The translations under genes and the position numbers were made by a program. The notes below the pieces were generated by a model. That model did no database searches. It had not been told where the DNA came from and was given only the letters and a program-made list of their open reading frames with translations. This document shows, piece after piece, positions 16,906 through 26,255 of a stretch of 43,715 bases of DNA. Origin of the DNA: Duganella guangzhouensis (GTDB lineage: Bacteria; Pseudomonadota; Gammaproteobacteria; Burkholderiales; Burkholderiaceae_D). Within the stretch, counting starts at the first letter, position 1. The number at the start of each line of letters is the position of its first letter. Location: NCBI RefSeq assembly GCF_009674535.1, contig NZ_WKJK01000030.1:1-43715 (forward strand), written 5' to 3'.

Positions 16906-18177
16906 ATGTATTCACTCGCGTTTTCGATTTTGTTCGTATCTTTCATCATTTTGACGCTGCTGGTGCGCTTCTGGCTGGCCTCGCGTCATATCCGTCACGT
17001 GCTGGCGCACCGCAGCGCCGTGCCGGCGGAATTTGCGGAAAAGATACCGTTGGCAGCCCACCAGAAGGCCGCCGACTACACCATCGCGCGCACCAAATAC
17101 GGCCTGCTGACGCTGATGGTCAACACCCTGGTGCTGATCGGCTTCACGCTGCTGGGCGGCCTGCAATGGCTGTCGGTGCAGATCTTCAGCCTGACCGGCC
17201 CCGGCATGGTCTATCAATTGGCGCTGCTCGCGGCGTTCAGCGTGATTTCGGGCGCCATCGACTTGCCATTCGATTTCTACCGCCAGTTCAGCCTGGAGCA
17301 ACGTTTTGGTTTTAACAAGATGAGCAAAGGGCTGTTCTTTGCCGACATGGCCAAAGGCGTGCTGCTGGGCGTGGCGATCGGCCTGCCGCTGGCCTGGGTG
17401 GTGCTCAAGCTGATGAACAGCGCCGGCGACTTGTGGTGGCTGTATACCTGGATCGTCTGGAGCGCCTTCCAACTGCTGATGATGGTGCTGTTCCCGACCG
17501 TGATCGCACCGCTGTTCAACAAGTTCACGCCGCTGGAAGACCAGTCGCTAAAAACCCGCATCGAAGGCTTGATGCAGCGCGTCGGCTTTGCCTCCAAGGG
17601 TTTGTTTGTGATGGACGGATCCAAGCGCAGCGCCCACGGCAACGCCTACTTCTCCGGCTTTGGCGCCGCCAAGCGCATCGTCTTCTTCGACACGCTGCTG
17701 GCGCGCCTGCAGCCGCAGGAAATCGAAGCGGTGCTGGCGCACGAGCTGGGCCACTTCAAACTCAAGCACATCGTCAAGCGCATCGCCATGATGTTTGCCC
17801 TTTCGCTCGGCTTCCTGGCCTTGCTGGGCTACCTGAAAACCCAGCCCTGGTTCTATGACGGCCTGGGCGTCAATCCGCTGGCGCTGCCGGGCCAGGGCAA
17901 CGACGCGCTGGCGCTGCTGCTGTTCATGCTGGTGCTGCCGGTATTCACCTTCCTGTTCAATCCGCTGACCTCGCTGGGCTCGCGCAAGCACGAATTTGAA
18001 GCAGACGCCTTCGCCGCCAAACACACCGACGCCCGCGACCTGGTGTCGGCGCTGGTCAAAATGTATGAAGACAACGCCTCGACGCTGACGCCGGACCCGC
18101 TGCACTCGGCGTTCTACGACTCGCATCCGCCGGCCAGCGTGCGCATCCGCCAACTCAACCTGGCGGCGGCAGCATGA
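16906..18177 (+). CDS. M48 family (Ste24-like) membrane zinc metallopeptidase
   Basis: A 423-residue inner-membrane protease with about six or seven hydrophobic segments. It has the zinc motif HELGH (residues 279-283) and the downstream Glu ligand region EFEAD (363-367), together with SNAYFSG-like HGNAYFSGFG (about 243-252). This arrangement is that of the Ste24 / CAAX-protease-type M48A family rather than HtpX, which is shorter. In bacteria these enzymes are thought to take part in membrane protein quality control. The stop overlaps the rsgA start (ATGA, 18174-18177), so the two are translationally coupled, a common neighbourhood in betaproteobacteria. Confidence 0.92.
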   Translation: MYSLAFSILFVSFIILTLLVRFWLASRHIRHVLAHRSAVPAEFAEKIPLAAHQKAADYTIARTKYGLLTLMVNTLVLIGFTLLGGLQWLSVQIFSLTGPGMVYQLALLAAFSVISGAIDLPFDFYRQFSLEQRFGFNKMSKGLFFADMAKGVLLGVAIGLPLAWVVLKLMNSAGDLWWLYTWIVWSAFQLLMMVLFPTVIAPLFNKFTPLEDQSLKTRIEGLMQRVGFASKGLFVMDGSKRSAHGNAYFSGFGAAKRIVFFDTLLARLQPQEIEAVLAHELGHFKLKHIVKRIAMMFALSLGFLALLGYLKTQPWFYDGLGVNPLALPGQGNDALALLLFMLVLPVFTFLFNPLTSLGSRKHEFEADAFAAKHTDARDLVSALVKMYEDNASTLTPDPLHSAFYDSHPPASVRIRQLNLAAAA

Positions 18178-19085
18178 ATCAGCAACATCAGAAACGCACC
18201 GCCACCATCATCGCCGCCCACGGCCGCCACTACCTGGCCGAGACCGACGGCGAAAAGCTGCAATGCGTCACGCGCGGCAAAAAAACCAATGTGGCGGTGG
18301 GCGATATCGTCCACATCACCATGACCTCGCCCGACCAGGGCGTGATCGACAAGATCGAAGAACGCAAGACGCTGCTGTACCGCTCCGACCAGTACAAGTC
18401 CAAGCTGCTGGCCGCCAATCTGACCCAGTTGTTCATCGTGGTCGCCACCGAACCCGGCTTCACCGACGACCTGGTGTCGCGCGCGCTGGTGGCGGCGGAA
18501 GCGGCCGGCATCGAGGCCCACCTGATCCTCAACAAGGTTGACGTCGCCGACGCCCTGCCGCGCGCGCGCGAACGGCTGCAGATGTATGCCGCGCTCGGCT
18601 ATCCGGTGCACGAAGTGTCGGCCAAGACCCAGCCGCAGGAAACGCTGGCGCTGCTGCGGCCGTTGCTGGCCGGCCAGTCGTCGATCCTGATCGGCCAGTC
18701 CGGCATGGGCAAGTCCTCGCTGATCAACCTGCTGGTGCCGGAAGCCGACATCGCCACCCGCGAAATCTCGGCCGCGCTGGACACCGGCAAGCACACCACC
18801 ACCTTCACCCGGCTCTACACCATGCCGGACCTGGGGCCGGATTCGGCCATCATCGACTCGCCCGGCTTCCAGGAATTCGGCCTCTACCACCTGAGCGAAG
18901 GCATGCTGGAACGCGCTTTCGTCGAGTTCGCGCCCTACCTCGGCCACTGCAAGTTTTACAACTGCCGCCACCTGATCGAGCCGCAATGCGCGGTGCTGGC
19001 CGCCGTCGAGGAAGGCAAGATCGCCAAACTGCGCCATACGCTATATGGCCAGCTGTTGCACGAATCGTCACAAACGCTGTATTAA
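18174..19085 (+). CDS. rsgA: Ribosome small subunit biogenesis GTPase RsgA
   Basis: This circularly permuted GTPase matures the 30S subunit. The 303-residue protein shows an N-terminal OB fold (about 1-75) and then the permuted G motifs: G4 NKVD (about 121-124), G1 GQSGMGKSS (G174-S182), G2/switch DTGKHTTT (about 203-210) and G3 DSPGF (about 226-230). The C-terminal zinc knuckle CKFYNCRHLIEPQC (about 260-273) is complete. It starts inside the stop of the M48 gene. The 81 bp to the next gene contain a TATAAT hexamer (19089-19094) but no convincing -35 box. Confidence 0.97.
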   Translation: MNQQHQKRTATIIAAHGRHYLAETDGEKLQCVTRGKKTNVAVGDIVHITMTSPDQGVIDKIEERKTLLYRSDQYKSKLLAANLTQLFIVVATEPGFTDDLVSRALVAAEAAGIEAHLILNKVDVADALPRARERLQMYAALGYPVHEVSAKTQPQETLALLRPLLAGQSSILIGQSGMGKSSLINLLVPEADIATREISAALDTGKHTTTFTRLYTMPDLGPDSAIIDSPGFQEFGLYHLSEGMLERAFVEFAPYLGHCKFYNCRHLIEPQCAVLAAVEEGKIAKLRHTLYGQLLHESSQTLY

Positions 19086-19166
19086 GGTTATAATTCCCAC
19101 AGGCAATCCCGCGCGTTTCCATTAGCAGCCACAACCCAGCTGCTGCGCGCGGTATGAGGATCAGAT

Positions 19167-22007
19167 GTGATGGACATGTTTGCGCTGGACGACGCGTTAG
19201 CCGAATGGGAGGCAGCCCTGCCGCCGCTGCGTGGCGCCGCTCGCCTGCCGGTCCTGCTGCCGCTGGCCTGGCATCTGCGCCAGCGCGACACCCGCCGCGC
19301 GCTCGATCTGGCCGCCGAGGGTCTGGCGCTGCTGGCCGGCGCCGACCTCCCAGAACACCACGCCGACGCCGACGCCGGCGCCGCCCGTCTGCACCTGGTG
19401 CAGGCCGAAGCCACCTGGCTGTCCGGCCAGCTGCAGGTGGCCGACGACCTGGCCGCCGCCGCCGCCGCCCGCTTCACCACCCTGAATCTGCCGCTCGGCC
19501 GCGCCGACGCGCACTGGCTGCGCGCCTGGGTCGCCATCGACAGCGGCGACCACGCCCGCGCCGAGGCGGAACTGGCACAGATGGCCGCCGCCGCGCGCGA
19601 AGCCGGCGACAGTCAGCGCTGCGCCATCGCCGATGCCGCCAACGCCCGCTGGGGCGTGCTACAAGACCTGCGCGGCACCCAGCAGCGCTGGTCCGGCCGC
19701 TTTACCCGCAGCGATGAAGCCCAGCCGGCGGTGGCCAGCTGGGTCTACGACTACTACGGCCTGGCCGCCAGCCAGGCCAGCGATTTCGGCGCCGCCGCCG
19801 GCCACTATCTGCACTGCTACGAAGCGGCGCTGGAGAGTGGCCAGATGCGCATGGCAATCACCGCCGCCATCAACATCGGTCTCGATTTCACCATCCTCAA
19901 CGACCACCACGCCGCGCTGGAGTGGATGGAGACCGCGCTCGACCTGGCCCGCCCCACCGGCTGGCCACGCAGCATCGGCGCCTGCCTGATCCACACCGCC
20001 GACACCATGCGCCGCCTGGGCCGGCTGGAAGCGGCCGACGAGCTGCTACAGGAAGCGCTGCACATCCTGGAGCCGATGTCCGGCGCGCGCAGCTACGCCA
20101 CCGCGCTGCACTATCTGGGCGACCTGTCGCTCGACCTGGCCGACTACGACGCCGCGCTGCGCGCCTTCCGCCGCCTGGAGGAGCGCGCCGCCGCGCTGCG
20201 CCACGCCGACCTGCTGAGCATCGCCCGGCGTGGCCAGGCGCACGCCTTGTGCTTCCTCGAACGGCCGCAGGAAGCGCTGGCGATGGCAGAAGGCGCGATC
20301 GAGATGGCGCGTCATCAGGACGACCGCTACAACCATGTGGCGGCATTGCGCGTGATGTCGCTGATCCACCTGCGCCACCCGCTGCCGCCGCCGGACGGCA
20401 TGACCGAACCTAACGCCACCCTGCACTTCCTGCAGCAGGCGCTGACAGTGGCCGGCCATATCAACGGCTACACCCTGCCCGGCGACCTGCACGACGCGCT
20501 GGCGCGCGAGTACGCGCAGATCGGCGATTACCGGCGCGCCTACGAAGCGGCGCAGCAGGCCGCCGCCGCGCGCGAAAAAACCCATAGCCAGGACGCCACC
20601 AACCGCGCCATCGCCATGCAGGTGCAGCACCAGACCGAGAACGCGCGCGCCGAAGGCCATCATCACCGCGAACTGGCCGCCGCCGAGGCGCGCCGGGTGC
20701 AGCTGCTGCAGCAGACCAAGACCACGCTGGAGCGGCTGTCGGCGATCGGCCAGGAAATCACCACCCACCTGGATGCGGGCGCGGTGTTCCAGGCGCTGGC
20801 GCGCCACGTGCAGACGCTGCTGCCGGCCGATTCGATGGCGATCTATCTGTGCGATCCGGGCTGCGACACCATCAGCCGCGTGTTCGGCGTCGAGAACGGC
20901 GAACCGCTGGCCAGCAACACCATCGCGGTCGACAACCCGCGCGCCAACGCCGCCCGCGCGCTGCGCGAGCGCAGCGAGATCTACGTCGCGGACGCCGGCC
21001 CGGACGACATCTTCCTCGCCCCCGGCACCCAGCTGATGGCCAGCGCGCAGTACGTGCCGCTGCTGGTGGGCGAGCGCGCGCTGGGCGTGATGACGGTGCA
21101 GAGCATCCAGCCGCACGCCTACGGCGAACGCGAACGGCTGATCTTCCGCACCCTGTGCGCCTACGGCGCCATCGCGCTGGATAACGCCGACGCCTATCGC
21201 CAGCTGAAGGATGCGCAAACCCAGCTGGTGTCGCAGGAAAAGCTGGCCGCGCTGGGCGCGCTGATGGCCGGCGTGGCGCACGAACTGAATACGCCGATCG
21301 GCAACAGCCTGCTGATCGCCTCCACCCTCAAGCAGAAGACCGAGGAACTGGAAGCGCAAATGAACGGCAGCGGCCTGAAACGCTCGGCGCTGGCGGCCTA
21401 CCTGGACGACACCCGCAAGGCGCACGAACTGGTGATGCGCGGCCTGACCAGCGCCGCCAACCTGGTCAACAGCTTCAAACAGGTGGCGGTCGACCGCACC
21501 ACCGAGCAGCGCCGCGAATTCAATCTGGCGCAGGTGTCGCAGGAGGTGATCGCCACCATGATGAACCGCATCCGCGCCTCCGGCCACCACATCGAGGTGG
21601 AGGTGCCGGACAGCGTGATGCTAGACAGCTATCCCGGCCCCTACGGCCAGGTGATCGCCAATTTCATCAACAACGCGCTGCTGCACGCGTTTGCCGGCCG
21701 CACCGGCGGCGGCATGTGGCTGCGCGCGCAGGCGCCGGCCGAGGGCCGGGTGCAACTGAGCTTCCGCGACAATGGCGGCGGCATCGCGCCCGAGCACATG
21801 TCGCGCATCTTCGATCCCTTCTTCACCACCAAGCTGGGACAAGGCGGTAGCGGACTGGGACTGTCGATCAGTTACAACATTGTCACTTCGCTCATGGGCG
21901 GGCTGATTTCGGTGCACAGCTCGCGCGACGGCACCACGTTTACACTGGATTTGCCACTGGTGGCGCCGCAGCACCAGCAGTCCGCAACGACCCAGATCTA
22001 CCATTAA
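19167..22007 (+). CDS. Soluble TPR-GAF sensor histidine kinase, orphan
   Basis: A 946-residue cytoplasmic kinase without membrane segments. Residues about 1-480 are tandem TPR-like helical repeats, followed by a coiled coil (about 480-525). A GAF domain (about 530-680), a HisKA H-box AHELNTPIGN (phospho-acceptor H705), an N-box NFINNAL (about 831), a G1 box DNGGG (D868) and FDPFF / GSGLGL boxes (about 883-900) complete it. The catalytic residues are all present, so it should be active. No response regulator gene is adjacent. The TPR part suggests protein-protein input and the GAF a small ligand. The start is GTG 19167 or ATG 19170, with AGGA upstream. The gene is extremely GC- and Ala-rich, like its neighbours, with no sign of transfer. 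Confidence 0.87.
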   Translation: MMDMFALDDALAEWEAALPPLRGAARLPVLLPLAWHLRQRDTRRALDLAAEGLALLAGADLPEHHADADAGAARLHLVQAEATWLSGQLQVADDLAAAAAARFTTLNLPLGRADAHWLRAWVAIDSGDHARAEAELAQMAAAAREAGDSQRCAIADAANARWGVLQDLRGTQQRWSGRFTRSDEAQPAVASWVYDYYGLAASQASDFGAAAGHYLHCYEAALESGQMRMAITAAINIGLDFTILNDHHAALEWMETALDLARPTGWPRSIGACLIHTADTMRRLGRLEAADELLQEALHILEPMSGARSYATALHYLGDLSLDLADYDAALRAFRRLEERAAALRHADLLSIARRGQAHALCFLERPQEALAMAEGAIEMARHQDDRYNHVAALRVMSLIHLRHPLPPPDGMTEPNATLHFLQQALTVAGHINGYTLPGDLHDALAREYAQIGDYRRAYEAAQQAAAAREKTHSQDATNRAIAMQVQHQTENARAEGHHHRELAAAEARRVQLLQQTKTTLERLSAIGQEITTHLDAGAVFQALARHVQTLLPADSMAIYLCDPGCDTISRVFGVENGEPLASNTIAVDNPRANAARALRERSEIYVADAGPDDIFLAPGTQLMASAQYVPLLVGERALGVMTVQSIQPHAYGERERLIFRTLCAYGAIALDNADAYRQLKDAQTQLVSQEKLAALGALMAGVAHELNTPIGNSLLIASTLKQKTEELEAQMNGSGLKRSALAAYLDDTRKAHELVMRGLTSAANLVNSFKQVAVDRTTEQRREFNLAQVSQEVIATMMNRIRASGHHIEVEVPDSVMLDSYPGPYGQVIANFINNALLHAFAGRTGGGMWLRAQAPAEGRVQLSFRDNGGGIAPEHMSRIFDPFFTTKLGQGGSGLGLSISYNIVTSLMGGLISVHSSRDGTTFTLDLPLVAPQHQQSATTQIYH

Positions 22008-22064
22008 TCGGCCTGTATAGACAGCATAATCTGCGGTAATTAGCCCTGTCCGCCGAATTGCCTT

Positions 22065-22070
22065 TATAAT
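22065..22070 (+). promoter_or_regulatory. Possible -10 box upstream of argF
   Basis: A perfect TATAAT hexamer lies 38 bases before the argF ATG in a locally AT-rich gap. I cannot see a good -35 box at normal spacing, nor a recognisable ARG box, so the promoter is tentative. Confidence 0.3.
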
Positions 22071-22107
22071 TGATCGGCTAAGCTTTAGCCATCTGTCAGT
22101 TGTCATT

Positions 22108-23034
22108 ATGCCTATCCAAAAACCGATCAAGCATTACCTGCAGTTTTCCGACCTCTCGCTGGAAGAGTATGAGTACGTGATCGAACGCGCGCATCTCATC
22201 AAGCGCAAGTTCAAGAACTACGAGATTTACCATCCGATGATCGACCGCACGCTGGTCATGGTGTTCGACAAAAACTCGACCCGTACTCGCTTGTCGTTCG
22301 AGGCCGGCATGCACCAGTTGGGCGGCGCCGCCATCTACCTCAACACCCGCGATTCCCAGCTCGGGCGCGGCGAGCCGGTGGAAGACGCCGGCCAGGTGAT
22401 GTCCCGCATGTGCGACATCATCATGGTGCGCACCTTCGGCCAGGACATCATCGAGCGTTTCGCCGCCAATTCGCGCGTGCCGGTGATTAACGGCCTGACC
22501 AACGAACATCACCCATGCCAGGTGGCTGCCGACATCTTCACCTACATCGAGCATCGCGGCTCGATCACCGGCAAGACCGTGGCCTGGATCGGCGACGCCA
22601 ACAACATGCTGTACTCGTGGCTGCAGGCGGCCGAGGTGTTCGGCTTCCACGTCAACGTGTCGACGCCGCACGGCTACGAGATGGACATGTCGCTGGTCTC
22701 GACCGACCGCTACACCTTCTTCAAGAATCCATCCGACGCCTGCGAAGGCGCGCACCTGGTCAACACCGACGTCTGGACCAGCATGGGCTACGAAGAGGAA
22801 AACGCGGCCCGCCTGAAAGCCTTCGACGGCTGGATCGTGGACAGCGCCAAGATGGCGCGCGCCGCGCCGGACGCGCTGTTCATGCACTGCCTGCCCGCGC
22901 ATCGCGGCGAGGAAGTCTCGGCCGACGTCATCGACGGCCCGCAGTCGGTGGTGTGGGACGAAGCGGAAAACCGCCTGCACATCCAAAAAGCGCTGATCGA
23001 GTACCTGCTGCTCGGCCGCATCGATACCAAGTAA
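22108..23034 (+). CDS. argF: Ornithine carbamoyltransferase (ArgF)
   Basis: This enzyme condenses ornithine and carbamoyl phosphate to citrulline in arginine biosynthesis, acting as a cytoplasmic trimer. The 308-residue protein carries the carbamoyl-phosphate site STRTR (57-61), HPCQ (135-138) and the ornithine-loop HCLP (260-263) with its catalytic Cys. All key residues are in place. It is followed after 20 bp by argG, the next pathway step, so the two form an operon. The start ATG is the first in frame and follows an AT-rich leader. Confidence 0.97.
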   Translation: MPIQKPIKHYLQFSDLSLEEYEYVIERAHLIKRKFKNYEIYHPMIDRTLVMVFDKNSTRTRLSFEAGMHQLGGAAIYLNTRDSQLGRGEPVEDAGQVMSRMCDIIMVRTFGQDIIERFAANSRVPVINGLTNEHHPCQVAADIFTYIEHRGSITGKTVAWIGDANNMLYSWLQAAEVFGFHVNVSTPHGYEMDMSLVSTDRYTFFKNPSDACEGAHLVNTDVWTSMGYEEENAARLKAFDGWIVDSAKMARAAPDALFMHCLPAHRGEEVSADVIDGPQSVVWDEAENRLHIQKALIEYLLLGRIDTK

Positions 23035-23054
23035 TCACCTAACTGAGAATCATC

Positions 23055-24287
<1,233 letters not shown>

Positions 24288-24307
24288 TCCACACGCCGCG
24301 CTTCCGC

Positions 24308-24340
24308 AAAAATGGCCGCTCGCTGAGCGGCCATTTTTTT
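24308..24340 (+). terminator. Rho-independent terminator of argFG
   Basis: A strong hairpin (stem AATGGCCGCTC / GAGCGGCCATT with a GCT loop) is followed by a run of T. It separates the arginine genes from the wsp operon, whose first ATG is 40 bases further on. The wsp promoter must therefore lie within or just after this hairpin, or inside argG. Confidence 0.9.
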
Positions 24341-24380
24341 GATACATTGCTTCAACGTCCTGATCGGGAGTGGAGCGGCC

Positions 24381-26186
24381 ATGCTGAAAAACCTCAGTAT
24401 CAAGAAAAAACTCGCCAGCGGCTTTGGCGCCATCGTCGTCATCATCATCATCCTGCTGGCTACCGCCTACAACAACTTCACCAAGCTCTCCACCGCCAGC
24501 GGCTGGGACCTGCATACGCTGCAGGTACTGTTGGAAGCCAATCAGATCGAAACCGCGGCGGTACAAATCCAGAGTTCGGTGCGCGGCTTTCTGCTCACCG
24601 GCGATGAAGCTGTCGCCAGCCAGATCGCCGCCGAGGAAGACAGCTTGCGTCAGCATCTGACCGAAGTCACCCGCCTCACCTCGGACAACCCCAGCCAGCA
24701 GGCGCGCCTCAAGCGCCTCAGTGCCTACGCCGACAATTGGCTGACCAAGGTGGTCAATCCGCAGCTGGAAAAGCGCCGCGCCGCCGGCAAGCAAGGCGGC
24801 GCCGACGGCCTGGCGGCCGATGTGCTGAACGGCTCGCGCACCATGGCCGAACTGCGGCGCCAGGTCAAGGAAGTCACCGACGACGAGGACCGCCTGCTGG
24901 CGCTGCGCGCCAAGACCACCGCCAGCCTGTCGGAATCCATGATGCTGCTGCTGGTCGCCGGCGGCGGCGTGTGCACCTTGCTGGCCCTGCTGATCGGCGC
25001 CCTGCTGCTGCAAGCCCTGGGCGGGCCGATCAACCGCCTGGCCGCCGTGGTGGAGCGCATCGCGCACGGCGATCAGGGCGCGCGGGTGGAAATCACCTCG
25101 CGCGATGAACTGGGCCAGATGTCGGCCAGCTTCAACCTGATGGCGCAAGCGATCCAGGACAGTCACGCCAAGGAACTGGCGGCCGCCAACCAACTCAGGT
25201 CCAAGGTCGATTCGCTGCTGGGGGTGGTGTCGAAGGCCGCCGCCGGCGACCTGACCGGCAAGATCGAGGTGCACGGCGACGACGCCATCGGCCAGCTGGC
25301 CGATGGCCTGGACCGCATGTTCGACAATCTGCGCGCGCTGCTGAACGCGGTGCAGCAGGCCGGCATCCAGGTCACCACCTCCGCCACCGAAATCGCCGCC
25401 TCGGCCAAGCAGCAGGAAGCCACCGGCGTCGAACAGGCGCAGACCAGCATCGAAATCCTCAGCACCACCAAGGAAATCTCGGCCAACATCACGGAGCTGG
25501 TCAGGACCATGGAGGAAGCCACCTCGGTGGCCGACTACACCACCCACGCCACCGCCGATGCCCAGGGCAATCTGAAACGCATGGACGGCACCATGCAGAA
25601 CATGGTCACCGCCACCGACTCGATCAACGCCAAGCTGGCGGCGCTGTCGGAAAAAGCTAGCAACATCAACAGCGTTCTGATTACAATCACCAAAGTGGCC
25701 GACCAGACCAACATCCTGTCGCTGAATGCCGCCATCGAGGCCGAAAAGGCCGGCGAGGCGGGACGCGGCTTCTCCGTGGTCGCCACCGAAATCCGCAGGC
25801 TGGCCGACCAAACCTCCGTCTCCACCTGGGACATTGAGCAAATGCTCAAGGAAATGCAGTCCGCCGTCTCCGCCAGCGTGATGGGCATGGACAAATTCTC
25901 CGAAGAGATCCGCCGCAGCGTCGGCGAAGTGCGCCAGGTGACCAATCAACTGTCCGGCGTGATGGACCAGGTACAGAAACTGGCGCCCCAATTCGATCAA
26001 GTGTTGCAGGGCATGCAGTCGCAGGCCGTGGGCGCGGCCCAGATCAACGAAACCATGATGCAGTTGAATGACGCCACCCAGCAAACCGTGGAGTCGCTGA
26101 AATCGACCAGCGAGGCGGTGCACCAGCTGCAGTATGCGGCCGGTGGGCTGCAGAGCAGTGTCGCCACGTTCTCGGTGGCGACCTGA
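24381..26186 (+). CDS. wspA: Wsp chemoreceptor 1 (WspA-like methyl-accepting chemotaxis protein)
   Basis: This inner-membrane receptor, 601 residues, opens a complete wsp operon. Domains in order: TM1 (about 10-31), a periplasmic CHASE3-like helical sensor with the family's RGFLLTGD motif (about 32-185), TM2 (186-213), a first HAMP (about 213-266), a second HAMP-like segment (about 275-330) and the MCP signalling hairpin (about 330-595). The hairpin tip is NILSLNAAIEAEKAGEAGRGF. The signalling part resembles WspA of Pseudomonas (VTTSATEIAASAKQQEATG, MGMDKFSEEIRRSV). WspA receptors sense surface contact or membrane stress and drive WspE. I chose ATG 24381 over 24339, because the earlier codons lie in the terminator and 24381 has GGAG upstream. 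Its last 330 residues nearly match the next gene. Confidence 0.9.
   Translation: MLKNLSIKKKLASGFGAIVVIIIILLATAYNNFTKLSTASGWDLHTLQVLLEANQIETAAVQIQSSVRGFLLTGDEAVASQIAAEEDSLRQHLTEVTRLTSDNPSQQARLKRLSAYADNWLTKVVNPQLEKRRAAGKQGGADGLAADVLNGSRTMAELRRQVKEVTDDEDRLLALRAKTTASLSESMMLLLVAGGGVCTLLALLIGALLLQALGGPINRLAAVVERIAHGDQGARVEITSRDELGQMSASFNLMAQAIQDSHAKELAAANQLRSKVDSLLGVVSKAAAGDLTGKIEVHGDDAIGQLADGLDRMFDNLRALLNAVQQAGIQVTTSATEIAASAKQQEATGVEQAQTSIEILSTTKEISANITELVRTMEEATSVADYTTHATADAQGNLKRMDGTMQNMVTATDSINAKLAALSEKASNINSVLITITKVADQTNILSLNAAIEAEKAGEAGRGFSVVATEIRRLADQTSVSTWDIEQMLKEMQSAVSASVMGMDKFSEEIRRSVGEVRQVTNQLSGVMDQVQKLAPQFDQVLQGMQSQAVGAAQINETMMQLNDATQQTVESLKSTSEAVHQLQYAAGGLQSSVATFSVAT
25200..26186 (+). 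repeat. Direct repeat, copy 1 (signalling half of wspA1)
   Basis: From about 25200 to the stop, this segment aligns without any insertion or deletion to 27087-28073, at a constant offset of 1887 bp. Stretches of 80 bases show only a few silent differences, as around 25855-25940. The upstream sensor halves are much less alike. This is a paralogous duplication, not a mobile element. Confidence 0.85.
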
Positions 26187-26255
26187 GCCCACAACTTAGG
26201 CTGGACATGGGACAATGCCGCGTGCAACCTGGTCCCCGCCAGCCCTGGAGAAGAA

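Noticed and set aside
19089..19094. TATAAT upstream of the histidine kinase as a promoter
   Set aside because: No acceptable -35 element at 16-18 bp spacing, so I did not list it as a feature.
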